Counted from the first letter of the stretch, positions 6,743-15,953 are shown. The stretch: DNA of 20,376 bases from Clostridia bacterium (GCA_017517985.1 JAFWWX010000369.1:1-20376), one strand, 5' to 3'. Made by a program: numbers and translations. Notes: generated from the letters alone by a model not told the origin.

Positions 6743-7012
6743 ATGGTAAAAAAGATACCCGAAAGAAAATGCATGGGATGCGCAGAGAAATTTCCAAAGA
6801 AAGAGCTTCTGAGGATAGTTCGTACCCCCGAAGGCGAAATATCGGTTGACCTTACCGGAAAGAAAAACGGTAGAGGCGTGTATATATGTAAAAACCCGGA
6901 ATGTTTTAAAAAAGTACGCAAGGGTGATAAGCTTTCAAGAAGCCTTGAAGAGAAGGTTTCAGAGGCTATTTACGATGAGATATCAGAGATGCTGAACGGC
7001 GGTGAGTGCTGA
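6743..7012 (+). CDS. rnpM: YlxR-family RNase P modulator RnpM
   Basis: An 89-residue YlxR (DUF448) protein. The diagnostic motifs are RKCMGC at residues 8-13 and GRGVYIC at 43-49, with a further Cys at 54. The fold binds RNA, and YlxR (RnpM) of B. subtilis has been shown to bind and modulate RNase P. The start at 6743 has TTGGAGGAC about 6 nt upstream. The gene lies between nusA and ylxQ, its standard place. An 82-nt spacer separates it from nusA; its stop overlaps the ylxQ start (TGATG). Confidence 0.94.
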   Translation: MVKKIPERKCMGCAEKFPKKELLRIVRTPEGEISVDLTGKKNGRGVYICKNPECFKKVRKGDKLSRSLEEKVSEAIYDEISEMLNGGEC

Positions 7013-7389
7013 TGTATGTGAATATCGGAGAAGGCATAGATGTTCTGAAAGTAGAGGAAAAAATCGTCGGAGCTATGGGACTTGCAAAAAAGGCAGGCAA
7101 GCTTATAACCGGCGGCGAGATGTGTGAAGAAACCATAAGAGCCGGAAAGGCTGAACTTACGGTTCTTTGCTCGGATATGTCGGAAAATTCCGCAAAGAAG
7201 CTTTTCGCGGCACTGAGAAATTCTGCATCCCCCTACATAAGCCTTGATATCGGAAAGGAAGAGCTTGCCGAAAGGCTTGGGAAAAAGTCATTTGTGGTTT
7301 CTTGTGTGATTACCGATAAAGGTTTTGCAAAAATCATATATAAGGCTCTCGGTATTACCGAAGATGAGATTTTACACGAAAGTAAATGA
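7012..7389 (+). CDS. ylxQ: YlxQ, L7Ae/L30e-family RNA-binding protein
   Basis: A 125-residue protein of the ribosomal L7Ae family, which recognise kink-turn RNA. The core [20 protein letters not shown] at about 23-42, followed by [18 protein letters not shown] at about 47-64, is typical. The exact role of bacterial YlxQ is unknown. I take the ATG at 7012, which overlaps the rnpM stop by one base. The N-terminal 15 or so residues ([16 protein letters not shown]) exceed the usual short start, so a later start such as ATG 7075 cannot be excluded. Its stop falls in an ATGA where an upstream in-frame ATG of infB begins, so translation is probably coupled. Confidence 0.9.
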   Translation: MYVNIGEGIDVLKVEEKIVGAMGLAKKAGKLITGGEMCEETIRAGKAELTVLCSDMSENSAKKLFAALRNSASPYISLDIGKEELAERLGKKSFVVSCVITDKGFAKIIYKALGITEDEILHESK

Positions 7390-7397
7390 AAGGTGAG
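7390..7397 (+). promoter_or_regulatory. Ribosome binding site deciding the infB start
   Basis: AAGGTGAG at 7390-7397 lies 6 nt before the ATG at 7404 and after an in-frame ATG at 7386. It therefore points to 7404 ([13 protein letters not shown]) as the IF2 start. Confidence 0.8.
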
Positions 7398-7403
7398 TTG
7401 TTT

Positions 7404-10397
7404 ATGGCGACAAGTTCAAATACAATTAAAATCAGTCAGCTTGCTAAAGACTTAAAGCTGAAGAATAAGGATCTTATAGATCTTCTTGTGGAAAACGGAA
7501 TAGAAGGCAAAACCCACAGTATGGGACTTGACGATTCCGAATTCAGTATAATATTTAACGCAATAACAAAGAAAAGTACTGCTACCGAAGCGGATTTCTT
7601 TTCCTATAATGTAGATGAAAAGGCAGAAAAGTCCGAAGAAAAGCCGAAGTCTGCAAAGAAGGCTGATACAGCAAAGGAAAAGGCTGAAGAAAAGACTGCT
7701 GAAGTAAAATCGGAAGCAAAATCCAAGGAAAAGGCTGAAGAAAAAACCGAATCAAAGGAAGCTAAGTCCGAACCCAAAGTTGAAGTAAAACCTGAGGTGA
7801 AGGCTGAAGTAAAGCAGACTGTTAAGACAACAGAAAAAGAAGAATCTGTTGCAGCTGCTGTTGAAAAGAAACCCTTTGAAAAGAAGCCTTATGGCGACAA
7901 AGCTACAGGTGACAGACCTGCATATGGCGAAAGAAAGCCTTATGGTGATAGACAGACCGGTGACAGACCCGCACACGGCGAAAGAAAGCCTTACGGCGAA
8001 AGACCATCCGGTGACAGACCCGCATACGGCGAAAGAAAGCCTTATGGCGACAGACCTTCCGGTGACAGACCTGCATACGGTGAAAGAAAGCCTTTCGGCG
8101 ATAAGCCTTCCGGAAACTTCGGTGACGGAAAATTCGCAAAAAAGCCTCAGAACGGAAAGAGCGATAAGAGAGGTGGCTTTGGCGGTATGGGCAGAGAGGA
8201 CGAGGACGGAAATCAGTCTGTACGCCAGCCCAGTATAAAGCCGGTATTCGATAAGGATGGCCGTGCAAAGAGCCGTTACAAGAGCGAAAATGTAGAAAAG
8301 AAGTCCTTTGATGCGGAAGCTCAGGACGGAAATATCAGACTTGTTGACCTTCGTGCAGGTGAAGTTGATCTTTCCAAGTACGATGAAAAGTATGATAAGC
8401 TTGCCGGTAATGCAGGTTACGACGAAAACGCTCCTAAGAAAAAGAATGCAAACACAGGAAACGCAAAGAACGCTCAGAGAGGCCAGGGTGGTAAAAACGG
8501 CAGAGGCGAGTTTGCAGGTAAGGGCGATATGTCATTCAGAGGCAAGGACAGAAAAGATAAGAACGGTAAGAAGGGCAAGGCTAACAATATGCCTGCAGAG
8601 CCTGTAAAGAAATTCACAGGACCTGTAACAATTCCGGACGAAATTATGATTTCCGACCTTGCGGCAACACTTCGTATCACAACCGGAGAGGTTGTAAAGA
8701 AGCTTCTTATGATGGGGCTTGATATGGCAAGTGTGGGCGCGAATAAGATTATAGATTTTGATACAGCATATCTTGTAGCCGACGAGCTTGGCATTGTTGC
8801 AGAAAAAGAAGTAATTGTAACTCTTGAAGAAAAGCTCTTTGTTGAAGAAGAAGATACAGAGGACAAGCTCCGTCAGAGAAGTCCTGTAGTCTGTGTAATG
8901 GGTCACGTTGACCACGGTAAGACTTCACTTCTTGACGCCATAAGAGATACTCACGTTACAAGCGGTGAAGCAGGCGGTATTACACAGCATATCGGTGCTT
9001 ACAGAGTAAATATCAACAACAGGGACATCACATTCCTTGATACTCCCGGTCACGAAGCATTTACTGCGATGAGAGCAAGAGGTGCTCAGGCAACAGATAT
9101 TGCGATACTTGTTGTTGCTGCGGATGACGGTATTATGCCTCAGACAGTTGAAGCAATCAACCACGCAAAGGCAGCAGGAATCCAGATAATCGTTGCAATC
9201 AACAAGATGGATAAGCCTGCGGCAAACCCCGATAGAGTTAAGCAGGAGCTTGTAAACTACGAACTTCTCCCGGAAGACTGGGGCGGAGATACAATATGCG
9301 TTCCGGTTTCTGCTCTTAAGCACGAGGGTATTGATGAGCTTCTTGAAATGGTACTTCTTGTTGCAGATATGAAAGACCTTAAGGCAAATCCTGATAAGGC
9401 TGCAAAGGGTATTGTAATTGAAGCGAAGCTTGATAAGGGTAGAGGCTCTGTTGCAACAATTCTTGTACAGGACGGTACACTCCACACAGGTGATATTGTT
9501 ATTGCCGGTATGGCGACAGGCAGAGTCAGAGCGATGACAAATGACAGAGGCGAAACAGTAAAGGTTGCAGGTCCTTCTGTACCGGTTGAAATTATCGGTC
9601 TTTCCGGCGTTCCGGACGCAGGCGATGAGTTCAGAGCCGTTGCTGATGAAAAGATGGCAAGAGCACTTGTTGAAAAGAGAAAGACAGAAGCTAAAGAAGC
9701 AGAATTTAAGGCAAACAGCAAGGTTTCTCTTGAAGATCTCTTCAGCCAGATTAACGATGGAGCAAAGGAACTTACAATTATTGTTAAGGCAGACGTTCAG
9801 GGTTCCTGCGAGGCTGTTAAGTCCAGCCTTGAAAAGCTTTCAAACGAAGAAGTTAAGGTTCGTGTTATTCATTCAGCTGTAGGTGGTATCAACGAAAGCG
9901 ATGTTATGCTTGCAGATGCATCCAATGCAATTATTGTTGGCTTTAATGTGCGTCCGGACAAAGGTGCTATTGACCATGCAGAAAGAAGCGGAGTAGATAT
10001 CAGAACCTACAGAGTTATCTACGATATTATTGAAGAAGTTAAGGCGGCTCTTTGCGGTATGCTTGCTCCTGAATTTAAAGAGGTTGTACTTGGTCACGCA
10101 GATGTTCGTCAGACAATTCACGTTCCCGGAGTTGGAACAATCGCAGGCTCTTATATAACAGACGGTAAGGTTGCAAGAAATGCACAGATAAGAGTTGTGC
10201 GTGACGGTATCGTAATATTTGAAGACAAGATTTCCTCACTCAAGAGGTTCAAGGACGATGCAAAGGAAGTAGCGCAGGGCTACGAATGTGGTATCGGTCT
10301 TGAAAGATTTAACGATATCAAGGAAGGCGACGTTCTGGAAGCATTTATTATGGAAGAAGTAGAACGCAAGCTTGATTCGGTAAAAACCAATTCTTAA
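7404..10397 (+). CDS. infB: Translation initiation factor IF-2
   Basis: A 997-residue IF2, the GTPase that delivers initiator tRNA and joins the subunits. An IF2N helical domain ([20 protein letters not shown]) opens the protein. A Lys/Glu/Ala-rich disordered linker (about 70-160) follows, then four tandem 17-residue repeats at 169-236, a Gly/Lys-rich stretch and a second IF2N-like domain at about 405-470. The G domain has G1 GHVDHGKTS at 500-508, DTPGH at 546-550, NKMD at 600-603 and VSAL at 635-638. The domains downstream of the G domain continue to the end ([21 protein letters not shown]). It is longer than B. subtilis IF2 (about 716) because of the N-terminal linker. It follows ylxQ directly and precedes rbfA by 42 nt, the normal order. 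Confidence 0.97.
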   Translation: MATSSNTIKISQLAKDLKLKNKDLIDLLVENGIEGKTHSMGLDDSEFSIIFNAITKKSTATEADFFSYNVDEKAEKSEEKPKSAKKADTAKEKAEEKTAEVKSEAKSKEKAEEKTESKEAKSEPKVEVKPEVKAEVKQTVKTTEKEESVAAAVEKKPFEKKPYGDKATGDRPAYGERKPYGDRQTGDRPAHGERKPYGERPSGDRPAYGERKPYGDRPSGDRPAYGERKPFGDKPSGNFGDGKFAKKPQNGKSDKRGGFGGMGREDEDGNQSVRQPSIKPVFDKDGRAKSRYKSENVEKKSFDAEAQDGNIRLVDLRAGEVDLSKYDEKYDKLAGNAGYDENAPKKKNANTGNAKNAQRGQGGKNGRGEFAGKGDMSFRGKDRKDKNGKKGKANNMPAEPVKKFTGPVTIPDEIMISDLAATLRITTGEVVKKLLMMGLDMASVGANKIIDFDTAYLVADELGIVAEKEVIVTLEEKLFVEEEDTEDKLRQRSPVVCVMGHVDHGKTSLLDAIRDTHVTSGEAGGITQHIGAYRVNINNRDITFLDTPGHEAFTAMRARGAQATDIAILVVAADDGIMPQTVEAINHAKAAGIQIIVAINKMDKPAANPDRVKQELVNYELLPEDWGGDTICVPVSALKHEGIDELLEMVLLVADMKDLKANPDKAAKGIVIEAKLDKGRGSVATILVQDGTLHTGDIVIAGMATGRVRAMTNDRGETVKVAGPSVPVEIIGLSGVPDAGDEFRAVADEKMARALVEKRKTEAKEAEFKANSKVSLEDLFSQINDGAKELTIIVKADVQGSCEAVKSSLEKLSNEEVKVRVIHSAVGGINESDVMLADASNAIIVGFNVRPDKGAIDHAERSGVDIRTYRVIYDIIEEVKAALCGMLAPEFKEVVLGHADVRQTIHVPGVGTIAGSYITDGKVARNAQIRVVRDGIVIFEDKISSLKRFKDDAKEVAQGYECGIGLERFNDIKEGDVLEAFIMEEVERKLDSVKTNS
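7908..8111 (+). repeat. Four in-frame 51-bp tandem repeats in infB
   Basis: Four units of exactly 51 bp (7908-7958, 7959-8009, 8010-8060, 8061-8111) encode variants of the 17-residue unit [17 protein letters not shown], with a partial unit (KKPYGDKAT) just before. Variation is mostly synonymous or conservative (Tyr/His, Tyr/Phe, Asp/Glu, Arg/Lys). The encoded segment is Gly/Pro/Arg/Tyr-rich and should be disordered. Confidence 0.95.
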
Positions 10398-10439
10398 AAA
10401 GCCGGAGAATTGCTTTGGCGATGAAAGGAATCCAAAATA

Positions 10440-10784
10440 ATGCCTAAAAAAAACAACTATCATACAGGCAGGGTAAACGAAGAAATCAGCCGTGAGCTTA
10501 CGGAGATTTTACGAACAGTAAAGGATCCGAGAGTTTCCGGAAGCTTTATAAGTATACTCAGAGTTGATACGGCGTCGGACCTGAGAAATGCCACGGTTCA
10601 CTACAGTGTGCTGGGTGAAGGTAAGGACGAAGTAAAAAAAGGACTTAAGAGCGCACAGGGGTTTATCAGACGCGAGCTCGCACAGCGACTGAATTTGCGC
10701 ACAACACCGGAACTTTGCTTTGTGTACGATGATTCAATAGAACACGGAGCGCATATTGCAAAGCTTCTGGAGGATTTGAAGTAA
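10440..10784 (+). CDS. rbfA: 30S ribosome-binding factor RbfA
   Basis: A 114-residue single KH-domain protein that binds the 30S subunit during late 16S rRNA maturation. The start region (RVNEEISRELTEILRTVKDPRV), the DLRNATVHYSVLG strand and the closing FVYDDSIEHGAHIAKLLEDL are typical. An AAAGGA lies about 14 nt before the ATG at 10440. It closes the translation block. In many Firmicutes a DHH-family phosphoesterase, truB and ribF follow; here they are absent and a YycH-like gene comes next. Confidence 0.95.
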   Translation: MPKKNNYHTGRVNEEISRELTEILRTVKDPRVSGSFISILRVDTASDLRNATVHYSVLGEGKDEVKKGLKSAQGFIRRELAQRLNLRTTPELCFVYDDSIEHGAHIAKLLEDLK

Positions 10785-10795
10785 AATAAAAAGAG

Positions 10796-10838
10796 GAGCA
10801 GGCGTGATAATGCTAAAACAGCATTTCACGCACTGCTC
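10796..10838 (+). repeat. 43-nt imperfect hairpin between rbfA and the yycH-like gene
   Basis: GAGCAG-GCGTGA-(TA)-ATGC pairs with GCAT-(T)-TCACGC-(A)-CTGCTC, 16 pairs interrupted by small bulges, around a TAAAACA loop. No run of T follows (GGACACAAGG), so it does not look like a terminator. Function unknown: it could be an RNA processing or stabilising element, or a remnant of a palindromic repeat. An ATG at 10804 lies inside it, which argues against translation starting there. Confidence 0.75.
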
Positions 10839-10890
10839 GGACACAAGGCATGGATTAAAATGTTGCCATCTGGCAAAATGGGGGGATAAA

Positions 10891-12303
10891 ATGAGTAAAA
10901 AGAAAATCACTTCATTTTTTGGTACTGTTCTGACAGTACTGCTTTTTGGCGCGTTGATTGTTCAGAGTGTATTTTTTATAAGCCTTGTCCAGGGGGAAAG
11001 AGACGGTTCGTTGCCTCAATTTCCTGAAGGTGAAATAAAACTACTTGCTAATGAGATTTCTGACAGCAGTGACAGTGATACATCCTTCCTTTTTCCGTAT
11101 TTTGTGGGAGTAATAACCTCTGACGGTAAATATGCCGGAGCATATGATGATGTTTCGGCGAGGGAAATTTTTGCATCCTTTGCAAGGGTTCTTGAAGCTT
11201 CCGCCGGTGGCACAGCCAAAAAAGTAGTATTTTCAAAACCAGAAAAGAAGTATGAATATCTTGACAATCTATATAATGCTAGCGACAATTGCTATTATGT
11301 AAAGTTGAGAAACGGAATGGAATTTTCCGTGCTTTGTCAGCTTATGTCAGATACATACGCAAAGGTGCCTGAAAATCCGGAGTTTGTCATTAGTGATATG
11401 TTTCTTGTGGGAGAATCGTCAGGTGAGGCGAGTATAATTGCGGTGGATTCATACGGAAATGTGCTTAAAATATTTCCTTCCGTAAATGTACCCTTTAACA
11501 ACGAATATCTTCAGACATATAATAATACCGTAAAGGAAGAATTTGAGTTTGTAAGAATAGAGGGAAATGTACAGAGCGACAGAAACTGTTATTACCCCAC
11601 ATATAAGTATTCGATAAATTATACGAGTGCTCTAAGAAGACCCTTCAATGAGAGCTTTGATATAAGCGTTGACAGCGAGGACATAGGGGACTTTATAAGT
11701 GTATTCGGAATGAATTATGACAATACAAGATTTTACCGCAGAAGCACAGACGGCGCAATACTCTGTGTGGAGGATACAACCTCCTTTGAGATGACGCCTG
11801 ATGGAACATTCAGTTTCAGTGCCGGTGAAAATGGCGGAAAGCTGAGTTTGTTTTTTGAAAACAGCGAAATTGTAGATTACAGCTTTTTCGATTATGTGAC
11901 TGTTGCAAATAAAATAGTAGCTGATATTAACGCAAACAGAGCGGAAAGCTGTGCTGTATTATCTCTTGAGGATATTACTTACAGTGCAGGAGAGTGCAGA
12001 TTTTACTACAACTACACAATTAATGGAATTGCGATTGAGCAGAATAATGGGTATGCACTTGAGCTTGTGTTTTACGCAGACAGTCTGATATATGCACAAG
12101 GAAAACCGGAAATAGTTATGCAGGATAAAGAATATCTAACGGAAATCCCACAAAAAGCAGCATACGCACTTATGGGAAAAGTTTCCGGTCCGGTGTTTTA
12201 TTTCGGCCCTGAATACTGTTTCGGGGAAACAGAGGAAGAACAAAATCGTGCAGATATTCGCTGGACTGTCAGAGCAGAAAACAATGGCAGGAGGGACGGA
12301 TAA
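10891..12303 (+). CDS. YycH-like membrane-anchored protein
   Basis: A 470-residue protein with a short basic N-terminus (MSKKK), one transmembrane segment at about residues 8-32 and a large extracellular remainder rich in Tyr, Asn, Ser and Asp. There is no lipobox. The start at 10891 has a GGGGGGAT ribosome binding site; an in-frame ATG at 10804 falls in a hairpin and is rejected. The gene overlaps by one base a smaller protein whose N-terminus (MDFSKVK plus membrane helix) is typical of YycI. That order, topology and size match YycH-YycI (WalH-WalI), extracytoplasmic modulators of the WalK histidine kinase. The YycH assignment itself rests mainly on that context, since sequence similarity in this family is low. 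No walRK genes are in the window; murA follows. Confidence 0.55.
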   Translation: MSKKKITSFFGTVLTVLLFGALIVQSVFFISLVQGERDGSLPQFPEGEIKLLANEISDSSDSDTSFLFPYFVGVITSDGKYAGAYDDVSAREIFASFARVLEASAGGTAKKVVFSKPEKKYEYLDNLYNASDNCYYVKLRNGMEFSVLCQLMSDTYAKVPENPEFVISDMFLVGESSGEASIIAVDSYGNVLKIFPSVNVPFNNEYLQTYNNTVKEEFEFVRIEGNVQSDRNCYYPTYKYSINYTSALRRPFNESFDISVDSEDIGDFISVFGMNYDNTRFYRRSTDGAILCVEDTTSFEMTPDGTFSFSAGENGGKLSLFFENSEIVDYSFFDYVTVANKIVADINANRAESCAVLSLEDITYSAGECRFYYNYTINGIAIEQNNGYALELVFYADSLIYAQGKPEIVMQDKEYLTEIPQKAAYALMGKVSGPVFYFGPEYCFGETEEEQNRADIRWTVRAENNGRRDG

Positions 12304-13265
12304 TGGATTTTTCAAAAGTAAAAATGTTTGTCTGTATTTGCCTTTTAATCGTTAATGCAATAATTGCAATACTGTGTATAAATCTTGTGAATGAAAAGAA
12401 ATATATTCCGGAGACGGAGGCGCAGCTTGCAGAGCAGCATCTGTCCGGAATGGGAATAAATGTGGATTTTGATAAATCGGCAAGAAAGCTTTATAATCTT
12501 CCGGTTTACACTGTGCATAATACTGAGATAAGCAGTATCCCCAAGATTTATAAAAAAATCACAGAGACCTTTTTTGATGTTTCATTGGATGATGATGCAT
12601 ATGTCAAGACTCCCGATGGGTATAGTGTCAGTGTAAAAAATACGAGGGGTATTCTTCTTGGGACAGCATCTCTTGTCGGAAAAAACGGATTTGAGTGTTA
12701 TGTGGAGAATACGGTAAATACAAAAGATATAAACGAAATATCCAGAATGCCATACTTGCAGAAGCTGAGTGAGAAGAAAAAGAGTGATGATTTTAAAACC
12801 GCTTCAAAGTTTGTGGATAGCGTATTTCAGGACTATGACACAAAGTTTTACCCTGTTGGAGAAAGAGATTACTCTGACGGGAAAATAGTTTGCTTTTGTG
12901 CAGAGCTGTCTGGTACAAAGGTTCTGAATCTGTACATAAATGTTTATGTAAAAAAAGGGAAAATAATATGCTGTGCCGGAAATATCACCGACTCTTTTCC
13001 TGAAAAGAAGTACAGTACGGAGCTTATAGACAGTATTGACCTTATGTATCTTATGCCCGATTACCTTAAAGGTAAAAGTAATAATTCAAAGATTGATGAT
13101 ATAAAAATAACTGAGTTCAGTATAAATTATAAAATGTTTGAGCTTAAAGAAAATGAACAGTATATAATTCCGGTATGGATGGTAAGTTATAAGGACAGAA
13201 CAGGAAATATAAGCTATGCTATAATAGATGCAGTTACGGGCAGTAACACGGGAGAGCTGGAATAA
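12303..13265 (+). CDS. YycI-like membrane-anchored regulatory protein
   Basis: A 320-residue protein. MDFSKVKMF followed by a single transmembrane segment (about residues 8-28) is the usual YycI beginning (MDWSKIK..). The rest is predicted extracellular, ending in VSYKDRTGNISYAIIDAVTG at about 295-314, a PepSY/YycI-like close. YycI (WalI) acts with YycH to control the WalK sensor of cell-wall metabolism in Bacillus and Staphylococcus. Its ATG overlaps the stop of the upstream gene (TAATG), so the two are translationally coupled. A 100-nt spacer then leads to murA. It is larger than B. subtilis YycI (about 280). The family call is moderately secure; the WalK partner is inference. Confidence 0.62.
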   Translation: MDFSKVKMFVCICLLIVNAIIAILCINLVNEKKYIPETEAQLAEQHLSGMGINVDFDKSARKLYNLPVYTVHNTEISSIPKIYKKITETFFDVSLDDDAYVKTPDGYSVSVKNTRGILLGTASLVGKNGFECYVENTVNTKDINEISRMPYLQKLSEKKKSDDFKTASKFVDSVFQDYDTKFYPVGERDYSDGKIVCFCAELSGTKVLNLYINVYVKKGKIICCAGNITDSFPEKKYSTELIDSIDLMYLMPDYLKGKSNNSKIDDIKITEFSINYKMFELKENEQYIIPVWMVSYKDRTGNISYAIIDAVTGSNTGELE

Positions 13266-13365
13266 ACCGGCATAAAGAGCTTCCGGCTGGAAATGACAAA
13301 CCTTTTGTCCTGCAAAGTATATAAAACGCGGCTATGCGTTGTATCGAAAGGAATGAGTATAGATT

Positions 13366-14640
13366 ATGGATAGATTTGTAGTAAACGGCGGGAAACCACT
13401 CTGTGGCGAAATAGAGGTCGGAGGTATGAAGAACGCCGCGGTCGCAATTATCTTTGCAACAATACTTAATGAAGATGAGTGTGTTATAAGAAATCTTCCG
13501 GATATAAGCGACGTGGTGGACGGATTTGCAATACTTGAAAAAATGGGCGCAGATGTGGAACGTCTTGACAAAACCACCTACAGAGTAAATACAAAGAACG
13601 TGGAGTGCGGTTCTTCGCCGTACGATTATGTCAGAAAGATGCGTGCTTCATATTATATCCTCGGTGCAGAGCTTGGACGCTTTGGCAAAGCACATACTGC
13701 ATATCCGGGAGGCTGTGACTTTGGTGTGCGTCCCATTGACCAGCACATAAAAGGATTCAGAGCACTGGGAGCAAGTGTTACAACAGTTGAAAGCGAAAAA
13801 AGCTTTATAGACTGCCAGAGCAGTGGCAGACTTGTGGGAAATACAGTATATATGGATGTTGTGTCTGTTGGGGCAACCATAAATATAATGCTTGCGGCAT
13901 CCCGTGCAAACGGAGTTACAATTATAGAAAATGCTGCAAGAGAGCCACATGTAGTTGACCTTGCAAACTTCCTCAATGCATCCGGCGCGATGATTTCCGG
14001 TGCAGGAACAGACACAATTAAGATCAAAGGTGTGGAAAAGCTTAAAGGAACAGACTACACAATAATTCCGGATATGATTGAAGCTGGAACCTATATGATT
14101 GCCGCCGTAGCCACCGGAGGAGACCTTACCATAACAAATGTTATTCCGAAGCATCTTGATTCCGTTACTGCAAAGCTTATTGAAATGGGAGCAGAGGTCG
14201 AGGAGTTTGATGAAGCGGTGAGAGTAAAATCAACCGGAAAACTTTGCGGGATAGATGTAAAAACGCTCCCTTATCCCGGTTTCCCTACAGATATGAATCC
14301 TCAGATGGGAGTACTTATGTGTCTTGCCTCCGGCACAAGCGTTATGCGTGAAGGTGTATGGGATAACAGATTTAGATATGTCGAAGAGCTTAAACTTATG
14401 GGCGCGGACATACAAGTTGATCAGAGTGGAAAGATGGCAACTTTCAAGGGTGTTGATGCACTTCGAGGTGCCGCAGTACGTGCGGTTGACCTTCGTGCAG
14501 GTGCTGCAGTTATAGTCGCAGGGCTTGCGGCAAAGGGAACAACCGAAATAACACATATACATCATATTCAGAGAGGTTACGAAAACATCACGGAAAAACT
14601 CAGAGGTGTTGGCGCGGAAATTATTCTTATACCCGATTGA
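13366..14640 (+). CDS. murA: UDP-N-acetylglucosamine 1-carboxyvinyltransferase MurA
   Basis: A 424-residue enolpyruvyl transferase that joins phosphoenolpyruvate to UDP-GlcNAc, the first committed step of peptidoglycan synthesis, in the cytoplasm. Lys22-Asn23 (GGMKNAA) and the PEP-attacking Cys117 in PGGCDFGVRPIDQHIKGF are present, so a fosfomycin-sensitive enzyme is expected. FPTDMNPQM and the late RAGAAVIVAGLAA motif are also normal. Clostridia and Bacilli often carry two paralogues (MurAA/MurAB, also MurZ), and I cannot say which this is. AAAGGA lies 13 nt before the ATG, somewhat far. The gene may be read from upstream (yycHI-like) or from a promoter I could not place in the 100-nt spacer. 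A strong terminator follows. Confidence 0.96.
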   Translation: MDRFVVNGGKPLCGEIEVGGMKNAAVAIIFATILNEDECVIRNLPDISDVVDGFAILEKMGADVERLDKTTYRVNTKNVECGSSPYDYVRKMRASYYILGAELGRFGKAHTAYPGGCDFGVRPIDQHIKGFRALGASVTTVESEKSFIDCQSSGRLVGNTVYMDVVSVGATINIMLAASRANGVTIIENAAREPHVVDLANFLNASGAMISGAGTDTIKIKGVEKLKGTDYTIIPDMIEAGTYMIAAVATGGDLTITNVIPKHLDSVTAKLIEMGAEVEEFDEAVRVKSTGKLCGIDVKTLPYPGFPTDMNPQMGVLMCLASGTSVMREGVWDNRFRYVEELKLMGADIQVDQSGKMATFKGVDALRGAAVRAVDLRAGAAVIVAGLAAKGTTEITHIHHIQRGYENITEKLRGVGAEIILIPD

Positions 14641-14653
14641 TTATGATAATATT

Positions 14654-14686
14654 TGGGACTCCTGCACGGGGGTCCCATATTTTTTT
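14654..14686 (+). terminator. Intrinsic terminator after murA
   Basis: TGGGACTCC (14654-14662) pairs with GGGGTCCCA (14669-14677) with one G-U pair, followed by TA and a run of seven T (14680-14686). It ends the unit before the recA promoter. Confidence 0.9.
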
Positions 14687-14703
14687 ATGTCTCGGGATAA
14701 AAT

Positions 14704-14717
14704 AGAATATGTGTTCG
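14704..14717 (+). promoter_or_regulatory. Possible LexA (SOS) box upstream of recA
   Basis: AGAATATGTGTTCG resembles the Gram-positive SOS box CGAAC-N4-GTTCG, with two mismatches in the left half. It lies in the recA upstream region, near a TATAAT at 14731-14736 and about 37 nt before the better promoter's -35. The site is degenerate and recA is a standard LexA target, so the call rests partly on context. Confidence 0.4.
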
Positions 14718-14753
14718 ACACAAATGTTTTTATAATTGTTCATTAAATCTGTA

Positions 14754-14782
14754 TTGTATTTTTTTCTGCAAAATAATATAAT
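14754..14782 (+). promoter_or_regulatory. Sigma-A promoter of recA-recX
   Basis: TTGTAT (14754-14759) and TATAAT (14777-14782) are separated by 17 nt. The start site would be near 14789, giving a 50-nt leader. A second TATAAT at 14731-14736 has no good -35. Confidence 0.68.
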
Positions 14783-14840
14783 ATTTTCATAGTGAAATGT
14801 TGGATTTTATAGATGAAATTAATGTTTACGGAGGCAGAAG

Positions 14841-15953
14841 ATGGCAAAGGATACAAAACCAAAGAAGGCAGCTCCCGAAGAAGTAACAGGAGAAGAAAAC
14901 AGAAAGAAAGCCCTTGATACAACAATTGCCAAAATAGAAAAGGATTACGGCAAAGGCGCAATAATGAAGCTTGGTGAAAACACAAATATGAATGTCAGTG
15001 CAATTTCTACAGGCTCTCTGACTCTTGACCTTGCCCTTGGCATAGGCGGTATACCGAAGGGAAGAATTATTGAAATATACGGACCGGAATCATCCGGAAA
15101 AACAACAGTTGCACTTCATGTAATAGCAGAAGTGCAGCGTCAGGGTGGTGAGGCCGCTTTTATTGATGCTGAACACGCACTTGATCCGGTATATGCAAAG
15201 GCTCTTGGCATAAATATTGACGAGCTTCTTGTTTCACAGCCTGATTATGGCGAACAGGCTCTTGAGATTACCGAAGCACTTGTTCGTTCAGGAGCTATTG
15301 ATGTTGTAGTTGTTGACTCGGTTGCGGCACTTGTACCGAGAGCAGAAATTGATGGTGAAATGGGAGATTCCCATGTTGGTCTTCAGGCAAGACTTATGTC
15401 TCAGGCACTCCGTAAGCTCTCCGGCTCAATTGCGAAGTCTAACTGTACTGTTATCTTTATAAATCAGCTTCGTCAGAAGGTTGGCGTACTTTACGGAAAT
15501 CCCGAAACAACTCCCGGTGGTGTTGCACTTAAGTACTATGCTTCTGTTCGTATTGATATAAGAAGAAGCGAACAGATAAAAGACGGCGCTGAGGTTACAG
15601 GTAACCACACAAAGTGTAAGGTTGTAAAGAATAAGGTTGCACCTCCCTTCAGAACAGCTGAATTTGATATTCTCTATGGCAGAGGAATCTCAAAAGAAAG
15701 CGAACTTCTTGATGTGGGAATCCAGCTTGATATTATACAGAAGAGTGGTTCGTGGCTTTCATATAATGGCGAAAGACTTGGGCAGGGTAGAGACAGAGTT
15801 CGTGACCTTCTTTGCGAAAACAAAGAGCTTGCAATGGAGATTGAAACAAAAATCAGAAAGGCATTTGCCGAATCCAACGGTGAAATACTTGATAATCTTT
15901 CCGAAGACGGACACGAAGACGGTCTTGTGATAACCGAGTCCTTTGACGAATAA
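14841..15953 (+). CDS. recA: Recombinase RecA
   Basis: A 370-residue RecA, the ATP-dependent strand-exchange protein and SOS co-protease. Walker [10 protein letters not shown] is at residues 81-89, Walker B VVVVDS at 155-160, and the L2-proximal NPETTPGG at 220-227, followed by [14 protein letters not shown]. The N-terminus carries an extra Lys/Glu-rich 20 residues before the usual [19 protein letters not shown] helix. The C-terminal acidic tail ends in ESFDE. CGGAGGCAG precedes the ATG by about 6 nt. The stop overlaps the recX start, so recA and recX are co-transcribed and probably translationally coupled. Confidence 0.99.
   Translation: MAKDTKPKKAAPEEVTGEENRKKALDTTIAKIEKDYGKGAIMKLGENTNMNVSAISTGSLTLDLALGIGGIPKGRIIEIYGPESSGKTTVALHVIAEVQRQGGEAAFIDAEHALDPVYAKALGINIDELLVSQPDYGEQALEITEALVRSGAIDVVVVDSVAALVPRAEIDGEMGDSHVGLQARLMSQALRKLSGSIAKSNCTVIFINQLRQKVGVLYGNPETTPGGVALKYYASVRIDIRRSEQIKDGAEVTGNHTKCKVVKNKVAPPFRTAEFDILYGRGISKESELLDVGIQLDIIQKSGSWLSYNGERLGQGRDRVRDLLCENKELAMEIETKIRKAFAESNGEILDNLSEDGHEDGLVITESFDE

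Noticed and set aside
7386..7403. infB start at ATG 7386
   Set aside because: The ribosome binding site lies downstream of this codon and 6 nt before ATG 7404, where the usual IF2N sequence begins.
7903..8268. CRISPR-like or independent antisense repeat gene
   Set aside because: The 51-bp units are contiguous, in frame with infB and without spacers, so they are protein-coding tandem repeats.
8925..9485. Long antisense open frame opposite infB
   Set aside because: It lies entirely opposite the conserved IF2 G domain, its cysteine-rich translation is an artefact of codon use, and it has no ribosome binding site or family match.
10804..10890. Longer N-terminus for the YycH-like protein from ATG 10804
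   Set aside because: The ATG lies inside a strong hairpin, the extra 29 residues look like non-coding sequence, and the ATG at 10891 has a GGGGGG ribosome binding site followed by a clean basic-plus-membrane N-terminus.
13266..13365. Promoter and CCGG inverted repeat ahead of murA
   Set aside because: The possible -35/-10 pairs have poor spacing and the inverted repeat is only four pairs, so neither is supported.
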